The notes under the pieces were generated by a model. The model had not been told where the DNA came from and ran no database searches. It saw only the letters and a program-made list of their open reading frames with translations. Below, one piece after another: positions 23,698 to 31,169 of a DNA stretch of 32,654 nucleotides. Origin of the DNA: JBNKDD01 sp050288085 (GTDB lineage: Bacteria; Chloroflexota; Anaerolineae; Aggregatilineales; UBA3940). The first letter of the stretch is position 1. Each line of letters begins with the position of its first letter. The position numbers and the translations under genes were made by a program. The stretch covers positions 1 through 32,654 of the forward strand of contig JBNKDD010000028.1 in assembly GCA_050288085.1 (NCBI GenBank), given 5' to 3'.

Positions 23698-24912
23698 ATG
23701 ATCGGCCAGACACTTAAAGGCCACTATCGGATTTATGATCGATTGGGGGATGGGAGCGCCGGGACAGCTTACCTGGCACGCGATTCTGAATCCGGACAGA
23801 TGGTGGTTGTGAAGGTCTTGCATGCCCACTTAATCAACGAGAGCTTTGTCGGGCGGTTTGAACGCGAGATCGATCTGCTTCAGCGCATTGATAACCCGCA
23901 CATTATCCAGGTCTATGACTGGGGTGTTGAGGAAGAACAGCCGGATACCGGGCAGGTGCTCAGTTACATTGTTACGGAGTTTGTCGAGGGCCTGACGTTG
24001 GCCCATGTCATTGAGCGGCAGGGCAAGCTGTCTGAAGAGGAAGCGTTGTTGATTGCCCGGCAGCTTGCGATGGGCCTGGCTGATATCCACGAGCGGGGCA
24101 TTATCCACCGGGATATCAAACCCCAGAATATCATGATCTCACCGGAGGGCGAAGCCAAGATCATTGACTTTGGGCTGGCTAAGGGAGCCGATCATGCCAC
24201 GCTGACCGGCAGTGGGATGTTTTCCGGTACGCTTAACTACGCTTCCCCGGAACAGGTTGTCGAAGCCGGGAAGGTCGATCACCGGGCAGATATCTATTCT
24301 CTGGGTGTTGTGCTATACGAGATGCTGACAGGCCGTCTACCCGTCACCGGTAAGTTTGCCTCCGTGATGCTCCGAATCCTACAGGGCGATCTCGATCCGA
24401 TCACGGATGTTTCGCCGGAGGTTGAGTCGCTGATAAATGAGATGCTGGCACGTGAGATAAAAGAACGGATTTCTTCGGCGGAGCATGTGATCCGGCGCAT
24501 CGGGCAGATCAACGGGGAGACTCCCCCGGTTGATGAAACCGCCATGGTGACCCAATTGGTGGCTATTCAGGTTGATGGGGGTGGACACGGCCTGACGACC
24601 TATCTTCAGGTGAGCAACGGATTGGTGATCCCGGTGACCGGTGATGAGATAATTATTGGGCGGAGTGCTCCCAAGGACCCCAACATCCCTGATGTTGATT
24701 TATGGGCGCTGGGTGTACCGGAGGCCAGGACGACCTCGCGGCGGCACTTACGGGTCTATGGGCAGGATCAACAGTACTTCGTTGAGGACCTGGGCAGCAT
24801 GAATGGCACCTGGGTCAACGGCCAGCCGCTCACGCCGAACGAGCCTTTTCAACTCACTGACGGTGATGTGATCGCCGCCGGGCGGGTAGAGATGGTGTTC
24901 CGGGACGATTGA
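23698..24912 (+). CDS. Serine/threonine protein kinase with C-terminal FHA domain
   Basis: A cytoplasmic Hanks-type kinase fused to a phosphothreonine-binding FHA domain (404 aa, no membrane helix). The kinase part (about 9-270) has all catalytic elements: glycine loop LGDGSAGTAYLA at 16-27, Lys39, catalytic HRDIKPQN at 137-144, DFG at 157-159, and YASPEQ at 181-186. The FHA part (about 300-402) has the usual GRS at 321-323, TSRRHLRV at 346-353 and LGSMNGTWVNGQ at 365-376. Kinase-FHA fusions often recognise their own or partner phosphothreonines. GAGGA lies nine bases before the ATG. It is divergent from the A2M gene and convergent with the pentapeptide gene. The target is not indicated by context. 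Confidence 0.95.
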   Translation: MIGQTLKGHYRIYDRLGDGSAGTAYLARDSESGQMVVVKVLHAHLINESFVGRFEREIDLLQRIDNPHIIQVYDWGVEEEQPDTGQVLSYIVTEFVEGLTLAHVIERQGKLSEEEALLIARQLAMGLADIHERGIIHRDIKPQNIMISPEGEAKIIDFGLAKGADHATLTGSGMFSGTLNYASPEQVVEAGKVDHRADIYSLGVVLYEMLTGRLPVTGKFASVMLRILQGDLDPITDVSPEVESLINEMLAREIKERISSAEHVIRRIGQINGETPPVDETAMVTQLVAIQVDGGGHGLTTYLQVSNGLVIPVTGDEIIIGRSAPKDPNIPDVDLWALGVPEARTTSRRHLRVYGQDQQYFVEDLGSMNGTWVNGQPLTPNEPFQLTDGDVIAAGRVEMVFRDD

Positions 24913-24975
24913 TACTTGTCTTCGACTTGAAGCCGCCCGGAAGTAGGAGATTTATCGTAACAGTAGACTCCTGTT

Positions 24976-25506
24976 TCATTCTTCTAGGCGCCATTTAGGC
25001 AGGTTCTCTTTTGCCCATTTTTGGCCTTCCAGATAGTCATGAAGAGAAACACTATACCAAGTTGATAGCGCTTCCGGATTATCAGTGTCAATGCCATCAC
25101 CTTTTGCACCAGCTAAATCGGTTGGCAGATTGTAACGTCCATCATAACGTTTACCATTGGGCATAATTGCCCCTATCATAATTGAAGCCTGGCACAAAAG
25201 TGCATCCTGGACATCGGCTCGCGTTAGATTTGCTCCTCCTAATATCGCCCTACGTAGATCGGCCCTGATATATGCTCCCTCTAGTGAAGCTCCACGCAAA
25301 AACGCCCGAAAAAACCCTGTGCCAACCAGGGTCGTATTCCGAAGATTTGCAGAATCCAGATATGCCTCCTGTAAGTTAGCTTCAGTCAGATTTGCACCTT
25401 CGAGATTTACACTTTTTAGATATGCTTCGCTTAAGTCAGCTCCTACAAGCCAAAGCGGGCCAGGACGATTTAAGAGATCGTAGAGTTCATATTTTGTAAA
25501 TTCCAT
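24976..25506 (-). CDS. Pentapeptide repeat protein
   Basis: Residues about 19-115 are tandem pentapeptide repeats of the A(D/N)LxX type (GADLSEAYLKSVNLEGANLTEANL and so on), predicted to form a right-handed quadrilateral beta helix. The C-terminal part has MPNGKRYDGR, frequent in such proteins, and a Trp-rich end without a named domain. Functions in this family vary (DNA mimicry, scaffolding) and none can be assigned here. Two adjacent ATG codons exist; the second (25506) has AAGGA at better spacing than the first (25509). Codon choice is visibly more AT rich than in neighbouring genes, a possible sign of transfer. Confidence 0.88.
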   Translation of the reverse strand: MEFTKYELYDLLNRPGPLWLVGADLSEAYLKSVNLEGANLTEANLQEAYLDSANLRNTTLVGTGFFRAFLRGASLEGAYIRADLRRAILGGANLTRADVQDALLCQASIMIGAIMPNGKRYDGRYNLPTDLAGAKGDGIDTDNPEALSTWYSVSLHDYLEGQKWAKENLPKWRLEE

Positions 25507-25638
25507 CATGTATCCTTTGAACAGATTTACAATCTACAATAGTTATCTATTTACCCTGTTTGGGATAACGCTGGTGGTGTTTCAAAGCAAGATACGAGAA
25601 TGTGCACAGATTTTGCTCGTTATTGGCGATTCGCGAAA

Positions 25639-25664
25639 GAGAGGCGGCTTGCTAGCCGCCTCTC
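25639..25664. terminator. Perfect 11-base inverted repeat, likely terminator
   Basis: GAGAGGCGGCT and AGCCGCCTCTC flank a four-base loop. On the minus strand it lies 57 bases after the stop of the deiodinase-like gene and is followed only by TTT, so it is a probable but not ideal intrinsic terminator. The rest of 25510-25720 shows no gene. Confidence 0.55.
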
Positions 25665-25720
25665 AAGTATAAATATAAAATATGTCGTCGCTGGATGGTA
25701 TTTGCTGCGGCCTGAGCCTA

Positions 25721-26455
25721 TCACAATCTGGCGGTTAATTCGCCAAAGGCATCCTGGTAATCGTCTATCGCCTTCGGGCCGTTGCGCTTCAACCCATCGA
25801 TAAAAGCGTATTTATCGGTGGTGTGATAATCCAGCCGCTCGACTCGGAAGGGAGTCAGGCGCTCGTTGGACCGGCGGTCTGCCACATCGAGGGCGTATTC
25901 AAGCGCATTCTGGACGCTGAACGGATCGGTCCACTCGGCTTTGTAGATCGGAATTCCGGCCCGGTTGAAAATCCAGGTCATATGGGGCATCGAGCCATAG
26001 GCGCGGTGACAGGCTCCATCAAGCGAATCCAGCATGATCGGGCGGGTAACGCCCAGCCGGTTTTGGAGCACTTTGGCGTGCCGGAATTTCTGCTCCATCG
26101 ATGTGATGTGGGGAAAATACTCGCCGGGGTGTACTTCGTGGGTGTAGACAAATATCGACCCAATGCCGTGCGGTTCGAAGTCGTCGGCGATGTCATTCAT
26201 GGCCGGGGCGGCTATCCCACAGTTGGGGAAGGTGATACTCCCAAATTCAACCACTGTATAAAGGTAGCATGCCCAGATCGCACTGAGAGAGGTTTTTCCC
26301 TCATCGAGATGCCAGAGGGGGAAATCCGGCGCAACCAGCCCGGTGGGTGGGCTGTTATCAAAGTTAAGCCACTGTTTTGACGTTTCCGGCTCGAATGAAT
26401 CGTAATTGTATTGCCAAACTAAATCAGGATTATTCATGATGTTTTCTTCATCCAT
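25721..26455 (-). CDS. Iodothyronine deiodinase-like thioredoxin-fold protein lacking the usual catalytic residue
   Basis: Residues about 40-190 resemble the deiodinase branch of the thioredoxin fold: GLVAPDFPLWHLD, then VVEFGSITFPNCG at 68-80, IGSIFVYTHEVHPGEY at 98-113, and a C-terminal WIFNRAGIPIYKAEWTDPF with the cis-Pro region (MPHMTW). In deiodinases the motif is FGSxT followed by Sec or Cys, then P; here that residue is Phe (F76). A Cys is found three residues later (C79). The enzyme may therefore be inactive as a reductase, or use C79. The C-terminal extension after about 195 is not recognised. The ATG at 26455 has a GAGG site six bases upstream; a TTG four codons earlier and an ATG six codons later are alternatives. 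The gene stands behind a dyad and direct repeats that look like operators. Confidence 0.72.
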   Translation of the reverse strand: MDEENIMNNPDLVWQYNYDSFEPETSKQWLNFDNSPPTGLVAPDFPLWHLDEGKTSLSAIWACYLYTVVEFGSITFPNCGIAAPAMNDIADDFEPHGIGSIFVYTHEVHPGEYFPHITSMEQKFRHAKVLQNRLGVTRPIMLDSLDGACHRAYGSMPHMTWIFNRAGIPIYKAEWTDPFSVQNALEYALDVADRRSNERLTPFRVERLDYHTTDKYAFIDGLKRNGPKAIDDYQDAFGELTARL

Positions 26456-26468
26456 CCTCACCCTCAAG

Positions 26469-26498
26469 TATACATCAATTACCTCACTGTGATGTATA
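26469..26498. promoter_or_regulatory. Dyad operator candidate before the deiodinase-like gene
   Basis: TATACATCA (26469-26477) and TGATGTATA (26490-26498) are a perfect nine-base inverted repeat with a 12-base centre, 14 bases upstream of the chosen ATG. The spacing puts the half sites two helical turns apart. Confidence 0.5.
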
Positions 26499-26511
26499 AC
26501 TCAGGTCAGAT

Positions 26512-26540
26512 TCTACCGTTAAACTTTTGATCTACCGTTA
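26512..26540. promoter_or_regulatory. Direct repeat TCTACCGTTA x2, operator candidate
   Basis: The 10-base unit TCTACCGTTA occurs at 26512-26521 and 26531-26540, a 19-base period. On the minus strand it reads TAACGGTAGA twice, upstream of the dyad. Such spaced direct repeats are typical of response-regulator binding sites; the regulator is unknown. Confidence 0.45.
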
Positions 26541-26564
26541 CAAATTCTGGTTAATTTGGCCGGG

Positions 26565-28580
26565 CTACCGGCTCTCACCGAGGTATAACCAGGGCGCAAC
26601 CACATTGCCTTCGTCGTCGATGGCGTCGGCGTTTCGATTGCCTTCCGTGGTATACATCAGGATTTCGATACGGGGCTGTACATCATCGGGATAATCTTCG
26701 CCTATTCCGATCATTGTCTCACTGAAGACAATATCGCCAGCCCGCCATGTTTCCGGTCGGATCGCGTTGAAGTCGCTTTGCCCGAAGCGGCGATCCTGGT
26801 CATCGGCCAGCCGCAGCGAGAACTGCCAGCTTTCGCCCGTGCCATCACCTTCCATCTCCCAGACGAGGATCACCGGCCAGGGCTGCCCGGCAACCGGATT
26901 GTTTGGTGCATACAGGCCGATCATCCTGGCTCCGTTGTTGAACCGGGAGATGTTCTCCGGGGTGAAGTTGTAATCCAATGCAAAGTCGGGTGGGATTTCC
27001 ACCTGCCGGAAGATTGGCTTGCCATCTACCTCGCCGACCGGCTCACCTTCGCCAAATAAGGTTGGGATGGTCGGGTGAGAATAGTAGCTAACTACCGTTG
27101 CCCCATCAGGCGAAACCGGCACACCCTGCCCAAAAAAGCGGCTGACGATCCGCACCGGGTAGCCGCCGCCGACTACCGTCCAGAAGTAGGTTTGTCCATC
27201 CGAGGTGGCATATTTGGGAACTTCGCCATCCAGGATGACCAACACTTCGTGATTGCCATCGTCTGTCCAATCGGCGATCAGGCTGCGTAGATCACGTAAG
27301 GGGGCGCGGTAGGGTTCGTATTTCCAGCCGTCGATCTCCAGCCAGCGGAAGGTAGCGATGATCGACCAGGATTGGATCACCAGGAATGCGGCCAGAAGTG
27401 CACCACCGATCACCGTTCCCCAGGGTTTCTTTTGTTTGACGGCCAGGCTGAATAGAATGCCCTGAACCGGCAGCGAACCAAAGGCAATCGCCATGACGTA
27501 ATAGTTCACCACTTCGATGGGTGAGAGCGCATAGCCGACCAGCGGCCACAGTGACACCAATCCGAGGAAGACGTAGGGCACGCCTTCACGCTTCTTGCGG
27601 AACCCGTAGACCAGGAATCCAACCGATCCGATCAGAGCTATCCAGGTTCCGACCCATAGAATCTGGTCAGTCCATTTAGGCGGCCACCAGTTCCCCGGCC
27701 CGGAATAGCTCCTCCAGACCGGCCAATAGGCTGTACCGCTCGATACTTCTGAGAAGCTGTTGAGCAGATTAGAAAGGCTGAAGCCGGGTGCGCTGGCGTA
27801 TAGTGCCTGGAGGGAAGGGGGAGCTGTGCCCCCCGCCGTCGTTGCCATGATCGGAGCCTGGGGGATGTCCGGGAAAGCAAGCCCGATGATCCAGGGAACC
27901 AGGGTCAGCACGGCCAATCCGCCGCCCGCCAATGTGCTCCAGATCAACTCTTTGCGGTCGATATCGGGATTGAACCAGGCCATGACGAGCAGGTACAACG
28001 CCGGAATGCCGAGCAATACATTGCCGGGATGGGCCTGGACGGCAATACTCAGCGAGAACCACGTAACCAGCCTGCCCCAGCGTTTGCCCTCGTGATAGCC
28101 GACTAACCCGGCCAATGCCCACAGCGCGATAAAGGCCGGGGCCAGATTTGGATTCCAGACCTCGCGTGACCATTGAACCAGCATCGGCGAGACGGCCATC
28201 AGCAGGCCGGTGAAGATCGCTGCCGTCCGGTCGAAAAAGCGCCTGACCAGCAAGCTGACCAGGATCACAGCCAGCACTCCCAGCAGGGCAACAAATATCC
28301 GAGCGCCGCGTGGGTCAAGGGTAAACAGATAGGGAATCGCCAGCAGATAGTTGCTGAGGGGCGAGTGACTCAGGCCGGGGATGGAAGACCAGTTATTCGA
28401 CAGCCAGATCCAATCACCGTAGCGGGCGATCCGGAGTGCCCAGAATAGCAGATTGACCTCGTCCCAGGTGATCGTATATAGACCGATCTGGAAGAGGCGT
28501 ACCACGGCAGCCAGGACGAAAACCCCAATCAGGGGGATGTCCCAGCCTCGGACAGCTTGAAGCCTGGTTTTCCATTGCAT
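26565..28580 (-). CDS. GT39/ArnT-like membrane glycosyltransferase
   Basis: A 671-residue integral membrane protein with about 10-12 helices in the first 420 residues and a soluble C-terminal part. The first extracytoplasmic loop carries the acidic pair D40-E41 in YTITWDEVNLLFWALR, the usual catalytic position of GT-C fold mannosyl- or aminoarabinosyl-transferases (PMT/ArnT group). The second loop has SHSPLSNYLLAIP. Such enzymes transfer a sugar from a polyprenyl-phosphate donor on the outer face of the membrane; donor and acceptor are unknown here. The C-terminal region (about 430-671), which contains GEPVGEVDGKPIFRQVEIPP, is not a recognised catalytic domain. ATG start without a clear Shine-Dalgarno. 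It lies 86 bases after the SH3 lipoprotein, past a terminator. Confidence 0.82.
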   Translation of the reverse strand: MQWKTRLQAVRGWDIPLIGVFVLAAVVRLFQIGLYTITWDEVNLLFWALRIARYGDWIWLSNNWSSIPGLSHSPLSNYLLAIPYLFTLDPRGARIFVALLGVLAVILVSLLVRRFFDRTAAIFTGLLMAVSPMLVQWSREVWNPNLAPAFIALWALAGLVGYHEGKRWGRLVTWFSLSIAVQAHPGNVLLGIPALYLLVMAWFNPDIDRKELIWSTLAGGGLAVLTLVPWIIGLAFPDIPQAPIMATTAGGTAPPSLQALYASAPGFSLSNLLNSFSEVSSGTAYWPVWRSYSGPGNWWPPKWTDQILWVGTWIALIGSVGFLVYGFRKKREGVPYVFLGLVSLWPLVGYALSPIEVVNYYVMAIAFGSLPVQGILFSLAVKQKKPWGTVIGGALLAAFLVIQSWSIIATFRWLEIDGWKYEPYRAPLRDLRSLIADWTDDGNHEVLVILDGEVPKYATSDGQTYFWTVVGGGYPVRIVSRFFGQGVPVSPDGATVVSYYSHPTIPTLFGEGEPVGEVDGKPIFRQVEIPPDFALDYNFTPENISRFNNGARMIGLYAPNNPVAGQPWPVILVWEMEGDGTGESWQFSLRLADDQDRRFGQSDFNAIRPETWRAGDIVFSETMIGIGEDYPDDVQPRIEILMYTTEGNRNADAIDDEGNVVAPWLYLGESR

Positions 28581-28604
28581 AGATATTTAACTCGCAGGCG
28601 CGGG

Positions 28605-28642
28605 AAAAAGGGCACAGATAGATTTAGATACCTGTGCCCTTT
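28605..28642 (-). terminator. Rho-independent terminator after the SH3 lipoprotein gene
   Basis: AAAGGGCACAG and CTGTGCCCTTT are perfect 11-base inverted repeats. On the minus strand the hairpin continues into TTTTT, 25 bases beyond the lipoprotein stop codon. The plus-strand side also has a short T-run. Confidence 0.8.
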
Positions 28643-28666
28643 CTAAGGCAGAATTCGGACGTTGTT

Positions 28667-29665
28667 TTAACCGGTTGGTGTTGGTTCGATGGCGATGATG
28701 TCTACGTTTACCAGCGCCTTTCCAGAAGGATAGAAATTCTCATAGCTCTGCTTGCCGATGATGAGTTCCAATTGTCCGGCATAAGCACCCTGCGGTGTAC
28801 CCAGGTTAACCTTTGTGCATATCCTGAATGAAATTCGGTCGCAGGTATTATCCGATTCATCACAGCCACCGGGCGTAATGTCGCCTTCAAACTGGAAGTC
28901 GAACAAAGCGGGGTTGAGCTTGGTTTCATCCCGGGTGATTTGAACCGCTCCCTGGCTGACGATTGAGCCATAGTTGCCGTAAGCAAAGGGCTTCAGCTTC
29001 GCATCGATGTTTTCAACAACGAAGCGCGAAATGCCAACCGCCTGCATATCCTGACAGACCGCAGGATGTCCCGCAATCATCTCCAGCGAAATTACGTCAC
29101 CAGCAGGGATCGCTGTTGGTGCATCTTCATCTGGGGTAGCAGTTTCATCCGCGTCAGGATCGGCTGTGGCATTCGGGTTTGGTGTAGGAAGATCATCTGC
29201 CAATGGGATCCTGGCTATTTCAATCTGCCCCTGAATCTGGATCCGGGCTACCCAACCCTGTTGATTGGTTGCGGTTTGCACAAACAGCCAATCACCGAAG
29301 CTGTTCCGCCCCAGAACAAGCAGCGGCTCACCGGCGTTCAACACGTCCATGATCTCATACTCAGGGCCAGGGCCTTGACGCAGATTGGTGCCAAAGGCCA
29401 GTGTCACCTGAGTTCCGGCAGGGGTAGCCGTCGCAGCCGCCTCTGGGGTTGCTGCGCCTGCTGCCTCGGCAGGGGTAGCTGTTTCAATGGGTATTGGGGT
29501 AGCTGTCGGCAAAAAGGTCGCCGTTGGCGATGGTGGTGGAGTAAAGGTTGGTTGTGGCGTATACGTCGGTAATGGGGTGTAGGTTGGCGCTGGTGTTGAA
29601 CCAAGCCCACAGCCCGAAATAAGCAGGGCAATGCCAACCAGAGCAAACAACGTCATTTTTTTCAC
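28667..29665 (-). CDS. SH3-domain lipoprotein with Cys-containing C-terminal domain
   Basis: A lipoprotein (332 aa) with lipobox LISGC (Cys19), a Thr/Pro-rich linker (about 24-86), a bacterial SH3 domain at about 86-144 (GTNLRQGPGPEYEIMDVLNAGE and DWLFVQTATNQQGWV), a second acidic Thr/Pro linker, and a C-terminal domain from about 190. The latter has cysteines at 204, 268, 275 and 283 and the pattern C-x6-C-x7-C, LGTPQG, Tyr, GKQ, FY, which matches the C-terminus of the LysM protein at 14965-16155. Bacterial SH3 modules commonly bind peptide stems of the cell wall. The GTG at 29665 has AGAGGA eight bases upstream; a GTG two codons earlier and an ATG three codons later are alternatives. It has its own promoter and terminator. 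Confidence 0.87.
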   Translation of the reverse strand: MKKMTLFALVGIALLISGCGLGSTPAPTYTPLPTYTPQPTFTPPPSPTATFLPTATPIPIETATPAEAAGAATPEAAATATPAGTQVTLAFGTNLRQGPGPEYEIMDVLNAGEPLLVLGRNSFGDWLFVQTATNQQGWVARIQIQGQIEIARIPLADDLPTPNPNATADPDADETATPDEDAPTAIPAGDVISLEMIAGHPAVCQDMQAVGISRFVVENIDAKLKPFAYGNYGSIVSQGAVQITRDETKLNPALFDFQFEGDITPGGCDESDNTCDRISFRICTKVNLGTPQGAYAGQLELIIGKQSYENFYPSGKALVNVDIIAIEPTPTG

Positions 29666-29702
29666 GATCACAATCCTCTTCTGATATAGTTTTCGGCTGA
29701 GA

Positions 29703-29730
29703 ATTGTACCGTGTGTCCCCAGGATGGCAA
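29703..29730 (-). promoter_or_regulatory. Sigma70-like promoter for the SH3 lipoprotein gene
   Basis: Minus strand: TTGCCA (29725-29730), 16-base spacer, TACAAT (29703-29708). It lies in the short gap after the response regulator gene, about 38 bases before the GTG. Confidence 0.55.
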
Positions 29731-29742
29731 GCGGCCCTGCCC

Positions 29743-30156
29743 TCAGCCACCCCGTTCTCTGAGAACTTCGTGTATCACTTCCAGGAGTTCAGGCATCGGC
29801 GGGAGTGGTTTATATAGAATCCGGTCGGCTCCAGAAACCCGGATGACGGTTTGTTCGTCGGTCTGGCCGAGTTCGTAGGCGGTCATCATGGCGATGCCGA
29901 TATTGTTGATTTGTGGATGCTTTCGGATCATCCCGCCGATCTCATGACCTTCAGGCCCAGGCATTCGGATATCGAGCAGGGCAAAGGTGGGGACCGGTTC
30001 TGGGAGAGGATTTTGTTCCAGGTAGGCGGCGGCCTGAAAACCATCCTCCATGACAACTGTTTTGAAATCCCACAGTTCACACATAGTCTGGACAACGGTG
30101 CGGATTAATTGATCATCTTCAACAATCAGCATTGTCAGGGGTTCAAAGTCTGCCAT
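29743..30156 (-). CDS. Single-domain response regulator (receiver)
   Basis: A 137-residue CheY-like receiver with no output domain. Phosphorylation-site residues are visible: acidic D14/D15 in LIVEDDQ, phospho-acceptor D62 in FALLDIRMPGPEG, T92 in AMMTAYE and K116 in ILYKPLPPM. The ATG at 30156 is chosen. The upstream in-frame ATG at 30195 would leave only about three bases to the 3' end of the RNase P RNA and adds a non-family N-terminus. No histidine kinase is adjacent; the partner may lie elsewhere. The gene directly follows rnpB on the same strand and may be expressed from readthrough. Confidence 0.92.
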   Translation of the reverse strand: MADFEPLTMLIVEDDQLIRTVVQTMCELWDFKTVVMEDGFQAAAYLEQNPLPEPVPTFALLDIRMPGPEGHEIGGMIRKHPQINNIGIAMMTAYELGQTDEQTVIRVSGADRILYKPLPPMPELLEVIHEVLRERGG

Positions 30157-30198
30157 CAGGTTATCTTCATCCTTTTGCTCGAACGGCAAACGCATGCC

Positions 30199-30561
30199 CA
30201 GGTCGGCCTGTAAGCCGCGTTCTGTCCAGAGGTGTTTACCTCCTGGGCGGTTATCTATCTGGGACGGACGTTACCGCCCGCCTCAAGCAGCCTACCCGAA
30301 GCTCATAGGGACGAGCAGCCCCTTGCTTCTGCTTGGCCTTGCTCCCGATGGGGTTTGCCTGGCCGCCCCTGTCACCAGGGACGCCGGTGTGCTTTTACCA
30401 CACCGTTTCACCCTCACCCGCGCTGCGGGCAATCTACTTCTCTGTTGCACTTGCCGTCGGGTTACCCCGCCTGGCTGTTAGCCAGCATCGTGCTCTATGG
30501 AGCGCGGACTTTCCTCGGATCAGAGCCGCTGGCCTGAACCGCAACCGCCCGGCCAACCTGG
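30199..30561 (-). ncRNA. rnpB: RNase P RNA, bacterial type A
   Basis: The catalytic RNA of RNase P, which matures the 5' end of tRNAs. On the minus strand the conserved blocks appear in order: GAGGAAAGTCCG and GCTCCATAG near the 5' end, GTGCAACAGAGA, GGGTGAAACGGTG, GAGCAAGGCCAAG, GGGTAGGCTGCTTGAG, and ACAGAACGCGGCTTA near the 3' end. The terminal helix P1 forms between AGGTTGGCC and GGCCGACCT, which sets the ends. The loop between the GAAGC/GCTTC pair (the P15 region) reads AAGGGG where the tRNA-CCA-binding GGU usually sits. The ends are accurate to a few bases. Confidence 0.97.
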
Positions 30562-30627
30562 ACATAACTTAATTATGGCTCATGGATAGAAAAAGTGAAA
30601 CCTAACAGGAATACCATAGCCTGCCTC

Positions 30628-30761
30628 AAGTCGGGTCATTTGATAGGGCTTACGCAGTTGAGCGGGCTTACCCCCCTTGTTCCAGGTACAAAATGATTGG
30701 TTTTGCGTAAGTCCCAATCCATTGTCTGACCCAACTTAATTATACATAAAAAGTCGGGTCA
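30628..30761. repeat. AAGTCGGGTCA / TGACCCAACTT repeat set
   Basis: AAGTCGGGTCA occurs directly repeated near 30629 and 30751, and its near-complement TGACCCAACTT lies between them near 30727. The right-hand pair forms a hairpin with one mismatch; the left-hand pair brackets the MITE-like element at 30646-30715. Confidence 0.5.
30646..30715. mobile_element. MITE-like element with GGGCTTACGCA termini
   Basis: GGGCTTACGCA (30646-30656) and TGCGTAAGTCCC (30704-30715) are near-perfect inverted repeats bounding 70 bases with no coding capacity. GGG(A)CTTACGCA termini are seen in several insertion sequences, so this may be a miniature derivative. I see no target-site duplication. Confidence 0.5.
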
Positions 30762-31169
30762 GCCTGGGGTAATCGCCTCGAAATCAATCCGCGCAAGCCA
30801 CCACGACTAGACTTCGCAAATGTTCTTGATAGCCTTTGGACGTTTCGGCTGGTGGTCATCGCCATGCGTCGCTATGTTTTTTTTCGGTTCGTGCCCCGCG
30901 TGTTGTTAGGCTTCTGTAAGTCGGATATCAGAATATGGTGATAGAATGTAATAACGATAAGGGCCTCCCTGTAGCTATTGTATGTGTATTCGTATTTATA
31001 AAGTACGTTGTGATGCTTCTGTGTTACTTTTTTGTTATGGAAAATTCATAAAAATTCATAAACCAATTCTTCGAACCATTTATGATCATACATATCAGAA
31101 AAAAACATTTCTGTGGCGGTGGTTGTGCTGTTACCCGTCGCCTAGATCAAGTGTGTGGTAAGGAATACA

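Larger units (their letters stand above)
30562..31169. other. Long gene-poor region upstream of rnpB and the substrate-binding gene
   Basis: About 600 bases, clearly more AT rich than the rest of the window. Near 30628-30761 it holds nested inverted repeats (separate entries). The minus-strand promoter of rnpB should lie within about 50 bases of 30561; CATAAT at 30572-30577 with TTTCAC 17 bases upstream is the best but weak candidate. A run of eight T at about 30876-30883 and the repeated AAATTCATAAA near 31045 are the only other visible features. I see no intact gene; short open frames here resemble nothing I recognise. Confidence 0.6.

Noticed and set aside
30194..30572. Plus-strand open frames across the rnpB region
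   Set aside because: They are antisense to the conserved RNase P RNA, which explains the sequence.
30780..30880. Possible transposase remnant on the minus strand
   Set aside because: Short frames can be read, but none shows a recognisable transposase motif.
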